This document shows positions 1 to 7,930 of a DNA stretch of 53,122 bases, one piece after another (position 1 is the first letter of the stretch; each line of letters starts with the position of its first letter). The translations under genes and the position numbers were made by a program. The stretch covers positions 1-53,122 of the forward strand of contig CAYXJR010000021.1 of the NCBI GenBank assembly GCA_964465145.1. Direction: 5' to 3'. Source of the DNA: JAUVKA01 sp964465145 (GTDB lineage Bacteria; Bacteroidota; Bacteroidia; Bacteroidales; UBA12481). The notes under the pieces were generated by a model, which worked only from the letters and a program-made list of their open reading frames with translations, had not been told where the DNA came from and did no database searches.

Positions 1-575
1 ACTTATATTCATTCGCGGTTGGTGTGCTATTTATTGCTCATGGATATTTCATAATTCAAGTTTTAATACTTTATAAATTAAATTGGTAGATAACTTTACC
101 ATTATAGATTGATATAAATCAATAAATACTGGTTTTTAGATGTTAAGTGTTTAAGTTGGAAATGGGAAAATAAATTCTTTAGCTTTTTAGTTTTTCCAAT
201 AGACTTTAGTCTCACTATATCAAGTCCTTAAAAACTTAAAAAGGTTGGAGTTTATTATCTTTCTTATACTGCAAGAAGCTTCAAAAGGTTTCCTTTTTTC
301 GAATATTTTTCAGCTAAAAATCCAAATTGTTGATAAGTCAAGGGCATCCATAATATTCAAGCCGTTTGGTAAGAATAATAAAACGGCAAAATCCAGCCGT
401 CCTAAGGCACTTTCTACCTGAGGTCGGTTACTTTGTACATGAGGTGGGTTGGAGTTGGGAATTTCGGTTATCTCCGCCAACTCCAACACCTCCAAAGCTA
501 GCGGATATAATAAAACGGTTCAGAGTCGTATAATGTGAACTTTTTGTAGATTGTAGCCTGATATTTCATAAAGTT
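1..575. other. Intergenic region upstream of nhaA
   Basis: This AT-rich stretch holds no convincing gene. A 61-codon minus-strand frame at 310-495 has no recognisable motif and overlaps a strong inverted repeat, so it is not called. The only clear structure is that inverted repeat (441-458 with 477-492), listed separately. I saw no clear promoter box or known riboswitch fold ahead of nhaA. Confidence 0.6.
441..492. repeat. Inverted repeat (hairpin) upstream of nhaA
   Basis: The left arm 441-458 (GAGGTGGGTTGGAGTTGG) pairs with the right arm 477-492 (CCAACTCCAACACCTC), giving 16 base pairs with a 2-nt bulge and an 18-nt loop. No T-run follows on either strand, so it does not look like an intrinsic terminator. 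It lies about 85 bp before the nhaA start. It could be a leader structure or a remnant of a mobile repeat; its function is unknown. Confidence 0.55.
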
Positions 576-1892
576 ATGAGCAATAATAAAACTAAAAGTT
601 TTTTAGGTTTTATTCAGGATGAGAGTTTCTCCGGGGTTGTGCTTATGGCAGCTACTGCTATTGCAATTTGGTGGGCTAATTCAGGATTTGCGGATGGGTA
701 CAGCCAGATATGGACCGATACATATTTCAACATGGGAATAGGCGAGCTTCAGTTATCCAAGCCATTATTTTACTGGATAAATGATGGATTAATGGCCATC
801 TTCTTTTTTGTGATCGGCCTGGAGATTAAAAGGGAGTTGATAGTTGGTAACCTTTCATCATTTAAGAAAGCCGGACTTCCTTTAATTGCGGCTTTAGGTG
901 GAATGGTTGTTCCTGCTTTGATCTTTTTTCTAATGAATCATGATGACCAGGTCTACAGGAACGGCTGGGCTATCCCAATGGCTACTGATATTGCATTTGC
1001 CCTTGGGATCCTGGCGATGATGGGAAAGAGGGTTCCTATAGGACTCAAAATTTTCCTGACAGCGTTGGCCATTGTGGATGATTTAGGTGCGGTTTTGTCC
1101 ATTGCCATTTTTTATACAGATACAATTCACTGGGCCTACTTAGGGTTTGCTGGTTTTATTATAATCCTATTATTTGTTCTTAACCGTGTTGGAGTTAGAA
1201 AAATATGGGTTTATCTAATTTTAGGACTGGTGGGTGTATGGTACCCTTTGCTTATGTCTGGGGTTCATGCAACTATTGCCGGAGTGCTTGTCGCCTTGAC
1301 TATTCCAGCAAACCGAAAAATACGATCCAGTGTATTTGGCAAGAATCTCAAAACTTTGATTGTTGAATACGGGAAACTCTTTGATTCTGAAGATAATCGT
1401 GTCATGAGTGGAAATCAGATGGAGACTATAGGGTCAATGAAAAGGATTTGTGAACAAGCTGAATCACCACTTCAAAAAATAGAGCATATCTTAAAACCAT
1501 TAGCCTTGTTTGTTGTCATGCCCCTATTTGCCTTAGCCAATACCGGCATACATTTCTCCTTCCAGGATGTTGGAGAAGTCATAATACATCCCGTATTTAC
1601 AGGAATAGCATTTGGATTGATTATAGGAAAAAGCCTTGGGATATTCGGGTTTTCTTGGTTGGCCATCAAATTGAAATGGGTGGAAATTCCTGATGGGGTT
1701 AGATTAAAACAGTTGTTTGGAGCAGGTCTTCTCGCAGGGATTGGGTTCACTATGTCTCTGTTTATTACGGATCTGGCCTTTCATGGAGATGCACTTCAGA
1801 TAATAGCCAAAAAGGCGATCTTTCTGTCGTCCCTTATTGCTGGTCTAGTCGGTATGATTTGGTTGCGGATAGTAAGCAAGCCATCCAGGTAA
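576..1892 (+). CDS. nhaA: Na+/H+ antiporter NhaA
   Basis: Inner-membrane electrogenic sodium/proton antiporter that exports Na+ in exchange for protons, for sodium and pH homeostasis. The 438-residue protein is rich in membrane helices. It carries NhaA signatures: GLEIKREL near residue 81, an aspartate at about 138 in ATDIAFALG, and the paired aspartates at about 168-169 in AIVDDLGAV, which match the ion-binding Asp163/Asp164 of the E. coli protein. A lysine-containing helix (IIGKSLGIFGF) is present in the C-terminal half. A hydrophilic segment at about residues 255-300 is longer than in E. coli NhaA (388 residues). No Shine-Dalgarno sequence is visible, as is usual in Bacteroidota. The gene converges with the YitT gene downstream. 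The family call is firm. Confidence 0.95.
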   Translation: MSNNKTKSFLGFIQDESFSGVVLMAATAIAIWWANSGFADGYSQIWTDTYFNMGIGELQLSKPLFYWINDGLMAIFFFVIGLEIKRELIVGNLSSFKKAGLPLIAALGGMVVPALIFFLMNHDDQVYRNGWAIPMATDIAFALGILAMMGKRVPIGLKIFLTALAIVDDLGAVLSIAIFYTDTIHWAYLGFAGFIIILLFVLNRVGVRKIWVYLILGLVGVWYPLLMSGVHATIAGVLVALTIPANRKIRSSVFGKNLKTLIVEYGKLFDSEDNRVMSGNQMETIGSMKRICEQAESPLQKIEHILKPLALFVVMPLFALANTGIHFSFQDVGEVIIHPVFTGIAFGLIIGKSLGIFGFSWLAIKLKWVEIPDGVRLKQLFGAGLLAGIGFTMSLFITDLAFHGDALQIIAKKAIFLSSLIAGLVGMIWLRIVSKPSR

Positions 1893-1922
1893 TTGAACAG
1901 CCGATTCAAGTTCAAGCAGATG

Positions 1923-2891
1923 TCAGTTTAAAGGTCTTTTTTTAATCATTCCACCTTTTGCATCTTTGATACTATGCATCACAATAAATGCATCTTTGTC
2001 TATTTTATCTATTTCTGTTTGTAGTTTTGCTAATTCTAATCTTGTTATCAATGTATATACAATATCAGTTTGTTTCAATTTTTCACCTCTTTTAGCAAAA
2101 CCCGTTTTACCAGAATATAACGTACATCCTCTGCCCATTTTTTCAATTATCGCTAGTCTGATTTCTTCGCTTTTATCTGATATAATTGTTACTCCAACAT
2201 ATTCTTCTATTCCAGATACAACAAAATCAACGGTTCTTGATGCTACTAAATATGTTAAAATTGCATATAATGCAATTTCAATCGTAAATATATAAGCAGC
2301 AAACCCAAAAATAATAACATTAAATATCAAAATTACGTCTCCTATTGTCATTGAAGTTTTCCTGCTGATAAAAACAGCTAGCACCTCAGTTCCATCAATA
2401 ACAGAACCACCACGAATTGCTAACCCAATTCCCAGCCCTAAAAAGAAACCACCAAAAACTGCAACAAGTAATTTGTCATCAGTAACGGTGGGAAATGGTA
2501 TAAAATGAACTGAAATAGCAAGCAAAATAATTGCAATTAAACTTCTCAAAGCAAATTGTCTGCTTATTGTAGAAAATCCCAATATAATGAAGGGGAGGTT
2601 TATTGCAACCAAAAATATTGATAATGGTACTCCAGTCAAATCAGTTGAAATAAGAGAAATTCCCGTTACGCCTCCATCAATAAAAGAATTAGGTAACAAA
2701 AATCCATTTAATCCAAAACTGGCTGATAATATCCCTAAAATAATCAAGAAGCTATCACGTATTACGTGAGTAACCTCAACTTTTACTTTTCCTATTTCCT
2801 CCTCAACTTGCTTTAAAGGAAGCTTTTGCTTTTTCTTTCCAAGTCGACGGTTTACTGCCTCAGCTAAGATATATTGAAAAATTGGGTTCAT
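1923..2891 (-). CDS. YitT-family membrane protein (DUF161/DUF2179)
   Basis: A 322-residue integral membrane protein with about five or six hydrophobic segments between residues 45 and 205 (for example SFGLNGFLLPN and FLGLGIGLAIRGG). A soluble C-terminal domain of roughly 80-90 residues follows, matching the DUF2179 arrangement of YitT proteins. The glycine-rich segment GGSVIDGTEVLAVFISRKT fits the family. The transport or signalling role of YitT proteins is not established. About 40 charged residues precede the first membrane segment. The gene converges with nhaA with a 30-bp gap and no clear terminator. The family call is confident; the function is not known. Confidence 0.85.
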   Translation of the reverse strand: MNPIFQYILAEAVNRRLGKKKQKLPLKQVEEEIGKVKVEVTHVIRDSFLIILGILSASFGLNGFLLPNSFIDGGVTGISLISTDLTGVPLSIFLVAINLPFIILGFSTISRQFALRSLIAIILLAISVHFIPFPTVTDDKLLVAVFGGFFLGLGIGLAIRGGSVIDGTEVLAVFISRKTSMTIGDVILIFNVIIFGFAAYIFTIEIALYAILTYLVASRTVDFVVSGIEEYVGVTIISDKSEEIRLAIIEKMGRGCTLYSGKTGFAKRGEKLKQTDIVYTLITRLELAKLQTEIDKIDKDAFIVMHSIKDAKGGMIKKRPLN

Positions 2892-3108
2892 TATGCTTGG
2901 CTCCAGATTCTAATTACAATAGTATGGAAACCTCTTAGTGTTTTATCCGGAATCTTGTATAAATATAGCATATTTCGACCAGATTATAATTGATTAATAG
3001 CAAGCTGTTTAAAAAATGATTGTGGATGACTGATAATACGAGTTGGATAGAGCTGCAAACTGGTAAATACTCAGCACACTGAGAGAATTCGGGTTCAGTA
3101 GGGGAGGA

Positions 3109-3140
3109 TTTCGGTATCAGCAATTTTCTTATTAACTTTG
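3109..3140 (+). promoter_or_regulatory. Putative Bacteroidota-type promoter of the split T9SS cargo gene
   Basis: TAACTTTG at 3133-3140 fits the Bacteroidota -7 consensus TAnnTTTG. A near-match TTTC to the -33 TTTG element lies at 3109-3112, 20 nt upstream. The start codon is 31 nt further on. Called from the motif alone. Confidence 0.4.
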
Positions 3141-3171
3141 AGTGTCTCCCCTAAGTAACTGAACTGAAATC

Positions 3172-3877
3172 ATGAAGAAGGTATTTTTTTTACTTCTGCT
3201 TTTTTCCCAACATTTATTGATGGCACAATGGTCGAATGATCCATCGGTAAATACACTAATCTATCAAGGAGGCATTCATGGACCAAAAATTGTAACTGTA
3301 GATAACTTCTATTACATTTCTTATTTTCGGGTTACTCCAAATGGCCACATTCCGTTTCTTCAAAAAGTAAATCTTAACGGTTTTGCTGAATGGCCTTACG
3401 ATGGTCTTTTAATAAATGACCGTAATCAACCGAGTATTTATAGGCAATATGATATTAAGGTTGATAATGACAATAACGCTGTTCTTGCATTCAGAAATGA
3501 GGAGGCTTATACAGATAATTTCTACTTATCAGTATATGAAATATCTTCAGAAGGTGAGTTTTTATGGGGTGAAGATGGTAAAAGATTTGATCTATCAGGA
3601 TATAAAGAAGTTGCTCCATTATTGACAATAAATCGCGATAATTCCGTTACTGTGATGGCACAGGCATATAAAAAAGACAGCCTTCAGGGATATTTTAACA
3701 TTGGGGTTAATAAATACAGTTCTTCAGGAGAGAATTTATGGGAGGAATATTCAATTGTTGGCTCTGATTCATTAAATATTGTTCCAATAGGAATGGTATC
3801 ATCACAGGATGGAGGCTTAATTATTTTATTTCGGATATATGATGTAATTTATCCATATTCTTATTCTGATATTTATG
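3172..3877 (+). pseudogene. 5' part of a T9SS-secreted protein gene split by the IS21-like element
   Basis: The first 19 residues (MKKVFFLLLLFSQHLLMAQ) form a signal peptide. After it the protein shows repeated segments with aromatic and W-rich turns (EFLWGEDGK, ENLWEEYS), reminiscent of a repetitive beta-propeller-type secreted protein. The host frame runs to 3877; read into the element it stops at 3894. Joining 3172-3877 to 7990-8963 gives one open frame of about 559 codons in which SDIYA continues directly as RKLDSNGKKVW. The insertion therefore disrupted an intact secreted protein. The fragment lacks the C-terminal sorting domain, so any product should be exported to the periplasm but not pass through T9SS. 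The molecular function of the intact protein is not recognised. Confidence 0.85.
3871..3877 (+). repeat. Target site duplication, left copy (ATTTATG)
   Basis: ATTTATG abuts the left end of the element and is repeated exactly at 7983-7989 beyond its right end. The flanking bases differ on both sides, so the duplication is exactly 7 bp, within the size range expected of IS21-family insertions. Removing one copy plus the element restores the host reading frame. Confidence 0.9.
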
Positions 3878-3929
3878 TTATAACAAGGTTTTAAAACATT
3901 ACCAGCAAACGGAACATTTTACTACCACC
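3878..3929 (+). repeat. Left terminal region of the IS21-like element
   Basis: Element positions 1-52. It contains TACCAGC at 3900-3906 and TACCACC at 3923-3929, spaced 23 bp apart and placed exactly as at the right end. The outermost bases TTATAAC match TTTTAAC at the other end with one mismatch. Multiple terminal repeats of this type are the known arrangement for IstA binding in IS21. Confidence 0.8.
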
Positions 3930-4150
3930 TTCCTGAGAAGTTGATCTGCTGTAGGGTTCAGAGGCTTGATTTTTGCTTTATTCCGATGAGGATTTTCATG
4001 TTCGATTTCCAACTTAAAACAAGCACCGATTTCGGATTTAGCTGAGCCGCTGATTTCAGAGTGTAATACACTACGTATTATGTTGATTATGTGCCACATT
4101 CTGGCATTAAAAAAGGTGCAGACTATTGTCGGCACCTGTTCTTGAGTCAT
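3899..4150 (-). CDS. Possible small ORF at the left end of the IS21-like element
   Basis: An 83-codon frame starting at the ATG at 4148-4150 (MTQEQVPTIV...), 16 bp after istB ends, and running almost to the element tip. Longer in-frame starts would overlap istB. It encodes a basic, cysteine-containing peptide (CTFFNARMWHIINIIRS at the start, VVVKCSVCW at the end) with no recognised domain. Its C-terminal codons overlap the terminal repeats, which argues for chance; its position as the last gene of the operon argues for a real gene. Treat as uncertain. Confidence 0.3.
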   Translation of the reverse strand: MTQEQVPTIVCTFFNARMWHIINIIRSVLHSEISGSAKSEIGACFKLEIEHENPHRNKAKIKPLNPTADQLLRKVVVKCSVCW

Positions 4151-4166
4151 GGTTGTCCAGTTTGTA

Positions 4167-4994
4167 TTACACTGTTTTCGCATTGTCGGGTTTGTTTTCA
4201 GCATAATCCTCCTGCAGAAGCTCGCCCTGGTATTTGCGATAACTGGGACCTTTGATCCGAACAATGACCGAGTGGTGGAAGATACGGTCCAGGATGGCAC
4301 TCGTTGAGATGGGATCCCCCAGGAACTCTGGCCAGTCAGGCTCTTCGATATTGGTTGTAAAGATCAGGGGCTTGTTATCCTTGTATCTCTGGTCGATCAC
4401 CTTGAACAGAAGGTGAGCCTCTTTAACCACCTGTAATTCCAGCCTGTCATGGCCCATCTCGTCGATAAGCAGCAGCTGTGGACCAGTATACTTTCTCATT
4501 CTTTTATCAAGGGTCTTTTCATACACCCCGGCATTCAGATCATTGATCAACTCACTGCAGGTAGTGTAATAGGTCTTATATCCACCCTGACAGGCCTTCA
4601 GGGCAAGGCTCTGCGCTAAATGACTTTTGCCTGTTCCATTGTCCCCAATAAACAGGATTGATTCCTGTCTCTCAATAAAGTTCAATGAAGCCAGGTCCAT
4701 GATCAGTTTACGGCTGAGCTTGGGCTGGAAGTCAAAATCAAAGTCTGCAATCATCTTTAGTGGCTGAGGGAGCCTGCTGCTTTTGACCAGGTATTCAATG
4801 CGCCTCTGCTTCTTTGCCATGGTCTCTGCATGAACAACATCGCTGATAAAGTCGTAGTACCCGACATTATCCCTGACAGCCCTGTCAACCATTCCCTGGT
4901 ACTCTTCCCCCAGAAGCTTCAGCCCCAGGTAGCGGCAGCTTTGGGTGAACTGCGCCTGCTGCTTTTGTGTATCGCTTGTTTTTTTAGTGCTCAT
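4167..4994 (-). CDS. istB: IstB-like transposition helper ATPase
   Basis: AAA+ ATPase that acts with IstA in IS21 transposition, assembling on target DNA. The start is the ATG at 4992-4994, giving 275 residues. A longer in-frame reading from 5132 would lie mostly inside istA and is not used. Walker A is GDNGTGKS at residues 117-124, Walker B is LLLIDEMG, a sensor-like IFTTN follows, and an arginine-containing segment (SAILDRIFHH) lies near the C-terminus. The N-terminal 100 residues resemble the IstB helical domain (LKLLGEEYQGMVDRAV). The istB start overlaps the istA stop by 11 nt, implying coupled translation. Confidence 0.95.
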   Translation of the reverse strand: MSTKKTSDTQKQQAQFTQSCRYLGLKLLGEEYQGMVDRAVRDNVGYYDFISDVVHAETMAKKQRRIEYLVKSSRLPQPLKMIADFDFDFQPKLSRKLIMDLASLNFIERQESILFIGDNGTGKSHLAQSLALKACQGGYKTYYTTCSELINDLNAGVYEKTLDKRMRKYTGPQLLLIDEMGHDRLELQVVKEAHLLFKVIDQRYKDNKPLIFTTNIEEPDWPEFLGDPISTSAILDRIFHHSVIVRIKGPSYRKYQGELLQEDYAENKPDNAKTV

Positions 4995-6432
4995 AATCTC
5001 CGTTGTTATTGGGTTTAAAGGATAGTTTGATGCTGTAACGCGGTTCGGAGTTATTCTCAAGGAAGCTCTCGATGGTACCCGCCTCAAAGACCTTGTACTG
5101 CTGGGCCCGGCGTACAGCCACCATGATATCATCCTCGCGGTAGTTCACCTTCAGGGCCAACAGTCTTCTCAGGTGGTGCCCCCAGGAGCTGGGCTTATGA
5201 CGTTTGACTTGCTCGATATACTCACTCATCTCAGGAGAAAACCCTTTCAGGCGGGTTATCACATCGGCTATGACCAGATCAATCTTGCGGACTTTTTTCT
5301 CAGGCACTCCTACATACCGTCCCTTCTGGCCCTGTTTGGCAAGGGGATGGGTAGCTATCTGCTTTCCATCCCCTGAGTAAACCATAAGGTGATCATCTGT
5401 GATACGAACCGGGCACAGCTCGTATATGTACTTCTCAGGTACCACATACTGATAACCCTTCCATCCTACACACGACTCCTGGTTAACCACCAGGTGGGCT
5501 ACATGCGAGGTGTCATAATGGTGAGTGGGAAGAGCCTGTAAAAAAGGATGTTCTTCGATATACATATCAATGGGTCTTTTCTTTGTAGTACCATGTATGC
5601 GCACATCATTAACTTCCTTGAGCCATATAAGTAGTTGGGCTTTCAGATCTTCCCTGTCAGAGAACTCGCGGCCATTTAAGAAGCTTTTTTCCAGATAATA
5701 AAAGGGCCGCTCTACCTTAAGGTTCTCTCGTGGTTTTCCCGGGGTGATGGTCAGGGGTCGGAAGCGGTAATGGGTAGCAAAATCAAGGTATTTACTGTTG
5801 AACACCCCCTGGCCCATTTCCCAGCGGTCCACACAAGCTTTCTGGTTATCGCTTTTTATCTCGCGTGGTACTCCATCCAGGTAGATAAAGGCATTAATAA
5901 GGACTTGTAGCAGGGTAAGCTGCTTCTTATCATCTACCTCCTGGATATATTGCCTGCGACAGTAGCAAAGGATGTAGCTGAAGAAGGTTACCTGCTCAGT
6001 TTTGCCTGTTCGGGTAAAGGTGATATTGTAATCGCTCCAGTCGTGGGCTGCCCGCTGGCCTGGCCCGGTTTCTACCATACGCACCGGCGTTTTTGATGCC
6101 ACCTGGCGTATGCTTTTAAGGTAATCACGAACAATGGTGATCTCACCATCATAACCCTTTCCCTTCAACAGCTCATATACCCGCTGACCAGTGATATCAC
6201 TGTATTTATCCAACAGTTCACCAATAAACTCCTTGTACGGATCCAGCTTGCCCGGACGCCGGGTTTTTACTCTTATTACCTCTTTCGGGGTGGTATCACG
6301 TAAAACCGAGTTTGTTGCCAGCAAACGGTCGATGCGGCCACGCGATACACCAAACTCCCGCGATAAGCGCCGGACAGACCAGCCTTTATCGTAAAGTGTT
6401 ACCACGCTGTTCTCTAAATGTTCATCTTTCAT
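4984..6432 (-). CDS. istA: IS21-family transposase IstA (DDE)
   Basis: The 482-residue transposase cuts and joins the element ends. An N-terminal helix-turn-helix (residues about 18-38, SVRRLSREFGVSRGRIDRLL) is followed by an rve-type integrase core. The catalytic triad is probably Asp131 (HDWSD), Asp195 (KSDNQKA) and Glu241 (ENLKVERPF). The C-terminal half has the basic beta-rich region typical of IstA. The istA start overlaps the stop of the upstream parB-like gene by 11 nt, the same overlap as between istA and istB. No frameshift or stop is seen, so the protein should be full length. Confidence 0.95.
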   Translation of the reverse strand: MKDEHLENSVVTLYDKGWSVRRLSREFGVSRGRIDRLLATNSVLRDTTPKEVIRVKTRRPGKLDPYKEFIGELLDKYSDITGQRVYELLKGKGYDGEITIVRDYLKSIRQVASKTPVRMVETGPGQRAAHDWSDYNITFTRTGKTEQVTFFSYILCYCRRQYIQEVDDKKQLTLLQVLINAFIYLDGVPREIKSDNQKACVDRWEMGQGVFNSKYLDFATHYRFRPLTITPGKPRENLKVERPFYYLEKSFLNGREFSDREDLKAQLLIWLKEVNDVRIHGTTKKRPIDMYIEEHPFLQALPTHHYDTSHVAHLVVNQESCVGWKGYQYVVPEKYIYELCPVRITDDHLMVYSGDGKQIATHPLAKQGQKGRYVGVPEKKVRKIDLVIADVITRLKGFSPEMSEYIEQVKRHKPSSWGHHLRRLLALKVNYREDDIMVAVRRAQQYKVFEAGTIESFLENNSEPRYSIKLSFKPNNNGDYEH

Positions 6433-7339
6433 GATTTGCTATGGGGTTTTGGATTTGTAAATGACTTGTGGCATATGTCAGCTTCTTTGTGTAAGTGCTA
6501 ACCTTCTTAAAGCCCGGAGTGATTATCATCTTCTGTGTTTCATTTAGCGTGTCAAAACGATGATCATCCAGCCTCGTTAGCAAGATCTGAACCGCCTGGA
6601 TTGCATAAACAATTGATTGCATCAGCTCATTGCCATAACCCGATAGCCGCACGTCATAAGGCTCTTGCTGCGCATCTGAGTGTTCCTGATTTAGTACTTG
6701 CTCGGGATGAGTAAGAATATACTGCTGCTTATCCTGGTCTTTAGCCTTGATAAAAGCTTCTGCCAGGGCATCGCTCTGGCGGCTGGTAAGGCGGTAACCC
6801 ATGATCGCACGGGCAAACTCACCCTGGTTGCCGCGCGGCAACCGTATTAGCGCCCGGCCGTGGCTCGAGGTAAGGGTGCCCATCTTGATCTCACTGCAGA
6901 CCGTCTCATCCAGCTTATCGATAAGGGCCAACCGGCGGCTTACCCACGAGCGGCTATAACCGGTCAGCTTTGCCAGGCTGCCTTGATCCATATTATGCCT
7001 GCTGATAAGATCCTTTAACACCATAGCCTCCTCCCAGGCCTCCATCGACCCGGGAGAACGGTTGTAACTCAAAAGCAGGACCTTGGCCCCCTGCAGATCG
7101 ATCTCCAGAACACGGCACTCAAGAGTCTCCATCATCAGATCCTCTGCTGCATAAAATCTTTTAAAACCATCGATAATTTGATATACCCCTTCATTCTCCC
7201 TGGCAACAACAGCTTGCAACTGTCCGTGCAAACGCATCGACTTCTCTACCTGCAGGATACGGGGCATGTTAATGATGCGCATCTCTGACAGGGACAAATC
7301 AAATTTTGCTAAGGGTATCTCTTCGATTCTGGGGCCCAC
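6422..7339 (-). CDS. ParB/Spo0J-like DNA-binding protein carried by the IS21-like element
   Basis: 305 residues. The N-terminal part (about 5-90) resembles the ParB/Srx domain: LHGQLQAVVARENEGVYQIIDG matches the LLQPIVVR region, and the following DGFKRFYAA sits where chromosomal ParB proteins have the GERRxRA CTP-binding motif but keeps only part of it. A central helix-turn-helix (about 118-140, SLAKLTGYSRSWVSRRLALI) and the following GTLTSSHGRALIRLP (about 154-168) match the ParB/KorB DNA-binding domain. The start is a GTG at 7337-7339; no ATG lies between it and the upstream stop. It overlaps istA by 11 nt, so it is made as part of the transposition operon. No ParA gene is present. It may bind sites on the element, bridge its ends, or regulate the operon; the function is inferred only. 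Confidence 0.8.
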   Translation of the reverse strand: MGPRIEEIPLAKFDLSLSEMRIINMPRILQVEKSMRLHGQLQAVVARENEGVYQIIDGFKRFYAAEDLMMETLECRVLEIDLQGAKVLLLSYNRSPGSMEAWEEAMVLKDLISRHNMDQGSLAKLTGYSRSWVSRRLALIDKLDETVCSEIKMGTLTSSHGRALIRLPRGNQGEFARAIMGYRLTSRQSDALAEAFIKAKDQDKQQYILTHPEQVLNQEHSDAQQEPYDVRLSGYGNELMQSIVYAIQAVQILLTRLDDHRFDTLNETQKMIITPGFKKVSTYTKKLTYATSHLQIQNPIANHER

Positions 7340-7393
7340 CGGAGTAGTTTTTTGATCTGTGTAAATGTAAAAGACACTTTTCCCTTAAACGAA

Positions 7394-7570
7394 CACGTAC
7401 GTCTTTACAATCAACCCGGATTTGATGGAAAAACAGCTCCCAGACCAGGCTGAGTCTGCGCCCCAGCCATGTACGCGTACGTCTTTACAATCTTTTGGTT
7501 TTTTACCTCAAATCCCGTATAAACCCCGTCACGTAAGGGCTGCGGAGATAACGCGTACGTCTTTACAATC
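7394..7570 (-). repeat. Three direct repeats (GATTGTAAAGACGTACG core) ahead of the parB-like gene
   Basis: On the minus strand the sequence GATTGTAAAGACGTACGCGT occurs at 7570-7551 and 7492-7473 with all 20 bases identical, and at 7412-7394 with the ending GTG instead of GCG. The copies are 78 and 80 bp apart, while the 58-60 bp between them are unrelated. Two copies lie in the 3' part of the zinc-finger-like gene, where both encode IVKTYA. The third spans that gene's stop codon and lies 55 bp before the parB-like start. The spacing and position suggest protein-binding sites, possibly for the ParB-like protein; a duplicated coding motif is the alternative. Confidence 0.8.
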
Positions 7571-7878
7571 ATTGAGCCGGTTTCTTTTTGACGCTTTTTA
7601 TTACGCTCTCTTTGCATATCACGATTGCGTTTAACATACTCAGGGTGGAACTCTCGGTAGTCTTTCTGATACTCGTATGAAGGACGGGTATCACGCCATC
7701 GCTTATTACGGGCCCTTCGCAATAAACGGCACTCTGGACTTTTCTTTGCCCTTAACTTATTAGTTGTCAAGCGACGCGCATTTTGACACTCCAGCGATGA
7801 GCAATACTTATGTTTCTTGATTCGGGGGTCACGTGGTACAGATTTACCACAATATTGGCAAATGAAGGTGGTTTTCAT
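7411..7878 (-). CDS. Four-cysteine zinc-finger-like protein of the IS21-like element
   Basis: 155 residues. The N-terminus carries C7-x2-C10 and C26-x4-C31 with nearby basic residues (CQYCGKSVPRDPR, HKYCSSLEC), a likely zinc-binding DNA- or RNA-binding module. A very basic, probably helical stretch follows at residues 40-100 (KRWRDTRPS, RERNKKRQKE). The last about 50 residues contain two copies of IVKTYA encoded by the DNA repeats, and the third repeat copy falls on the stop codon out of frame; this tail may be a later addition. It is the first gene of the element's operon, 71 bp before the parB-like gene. I do not recognise a named family. Confidence 0.7.
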   Translation of the reverse strand: MKTTFICQYCGKSVPRDPRIKKHKYCSSLECQNARRLTTNKLRAKKSPECRLLRRARNKRWRDTRPSYEYQKDYREFHPEYVKRNRDMQRERNKKRQKETGSMIVKTYALSPQPLRDGVYTGFEVKNQKIVKTYAYMAGAQTQPGLGAVFPSNPG

Positions 7879-7881
7879 TTT

Positions 7882-7910
7882 GTTAATCTTTCAGGTCCCG
7901 GAAGATTAAC
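7882..7910 (-). promoter_or_regulatory. Inverted repeat in the leader of the IS21-like operon
   Basis: Perfect 9-bp arms GTTAATCTT (7882-7890) and AAGATTAAC (7902-7910) enclose an 11-nt loop. The structure ends 3 nt before the ATG of the zinc-finger-like gene, so in RNA it would cover the ribosome-binding region; as DNA it could be a dyad operator. It lies between the right terminal repeats and the first gene, where regulation of the transposition operon is expected. Confidence 0.55.
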
Positions 7911-7930
7911 GTTTTATCAGTTGCTTATTA

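Noticed and set aside
310..495. 61-codon minus-strand frame upstream of nhaA as a gene
   Set aside because: No motif, no promoter or start context, and it overlaps a strong inverted repeat; probably chance.
1..575. A sodium- or lithium-type riboswitch upstream of nhaA
   Set aside because: I could not match the hairpin or flanking bases to any known riboswitch pattern by eye.
2935..3123. 62-codon minus-strand frame between yitT and the split T9SS gene
   Set aside because: No recognisable sequence features, and it overlaps the likely promoter of the plus-strand gene.
4995..5132. Longer istB start at 5132
   Set aside because: The added 46 residues lie inside istA and have no family resemblance; the ATG at 4992-4994 gives the usual IstB N-terminus and the typical overlap.
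6422..7339. ParB-like gene as part of a ParABS plasmid or chromosome partition locus
   Set aside because: There is no ParA ATPase and no replication gene, and the gene is enclosed by transposon ends and overlaps istA.
7394..7570. Three spaced repeats read as a small CRISPR array
   Set aside because: The repeats are only 18-20 bp with 58-60 bp spacers, two lie inside a reading frame, there are no cas genes, and the set belongs to a mobile element.
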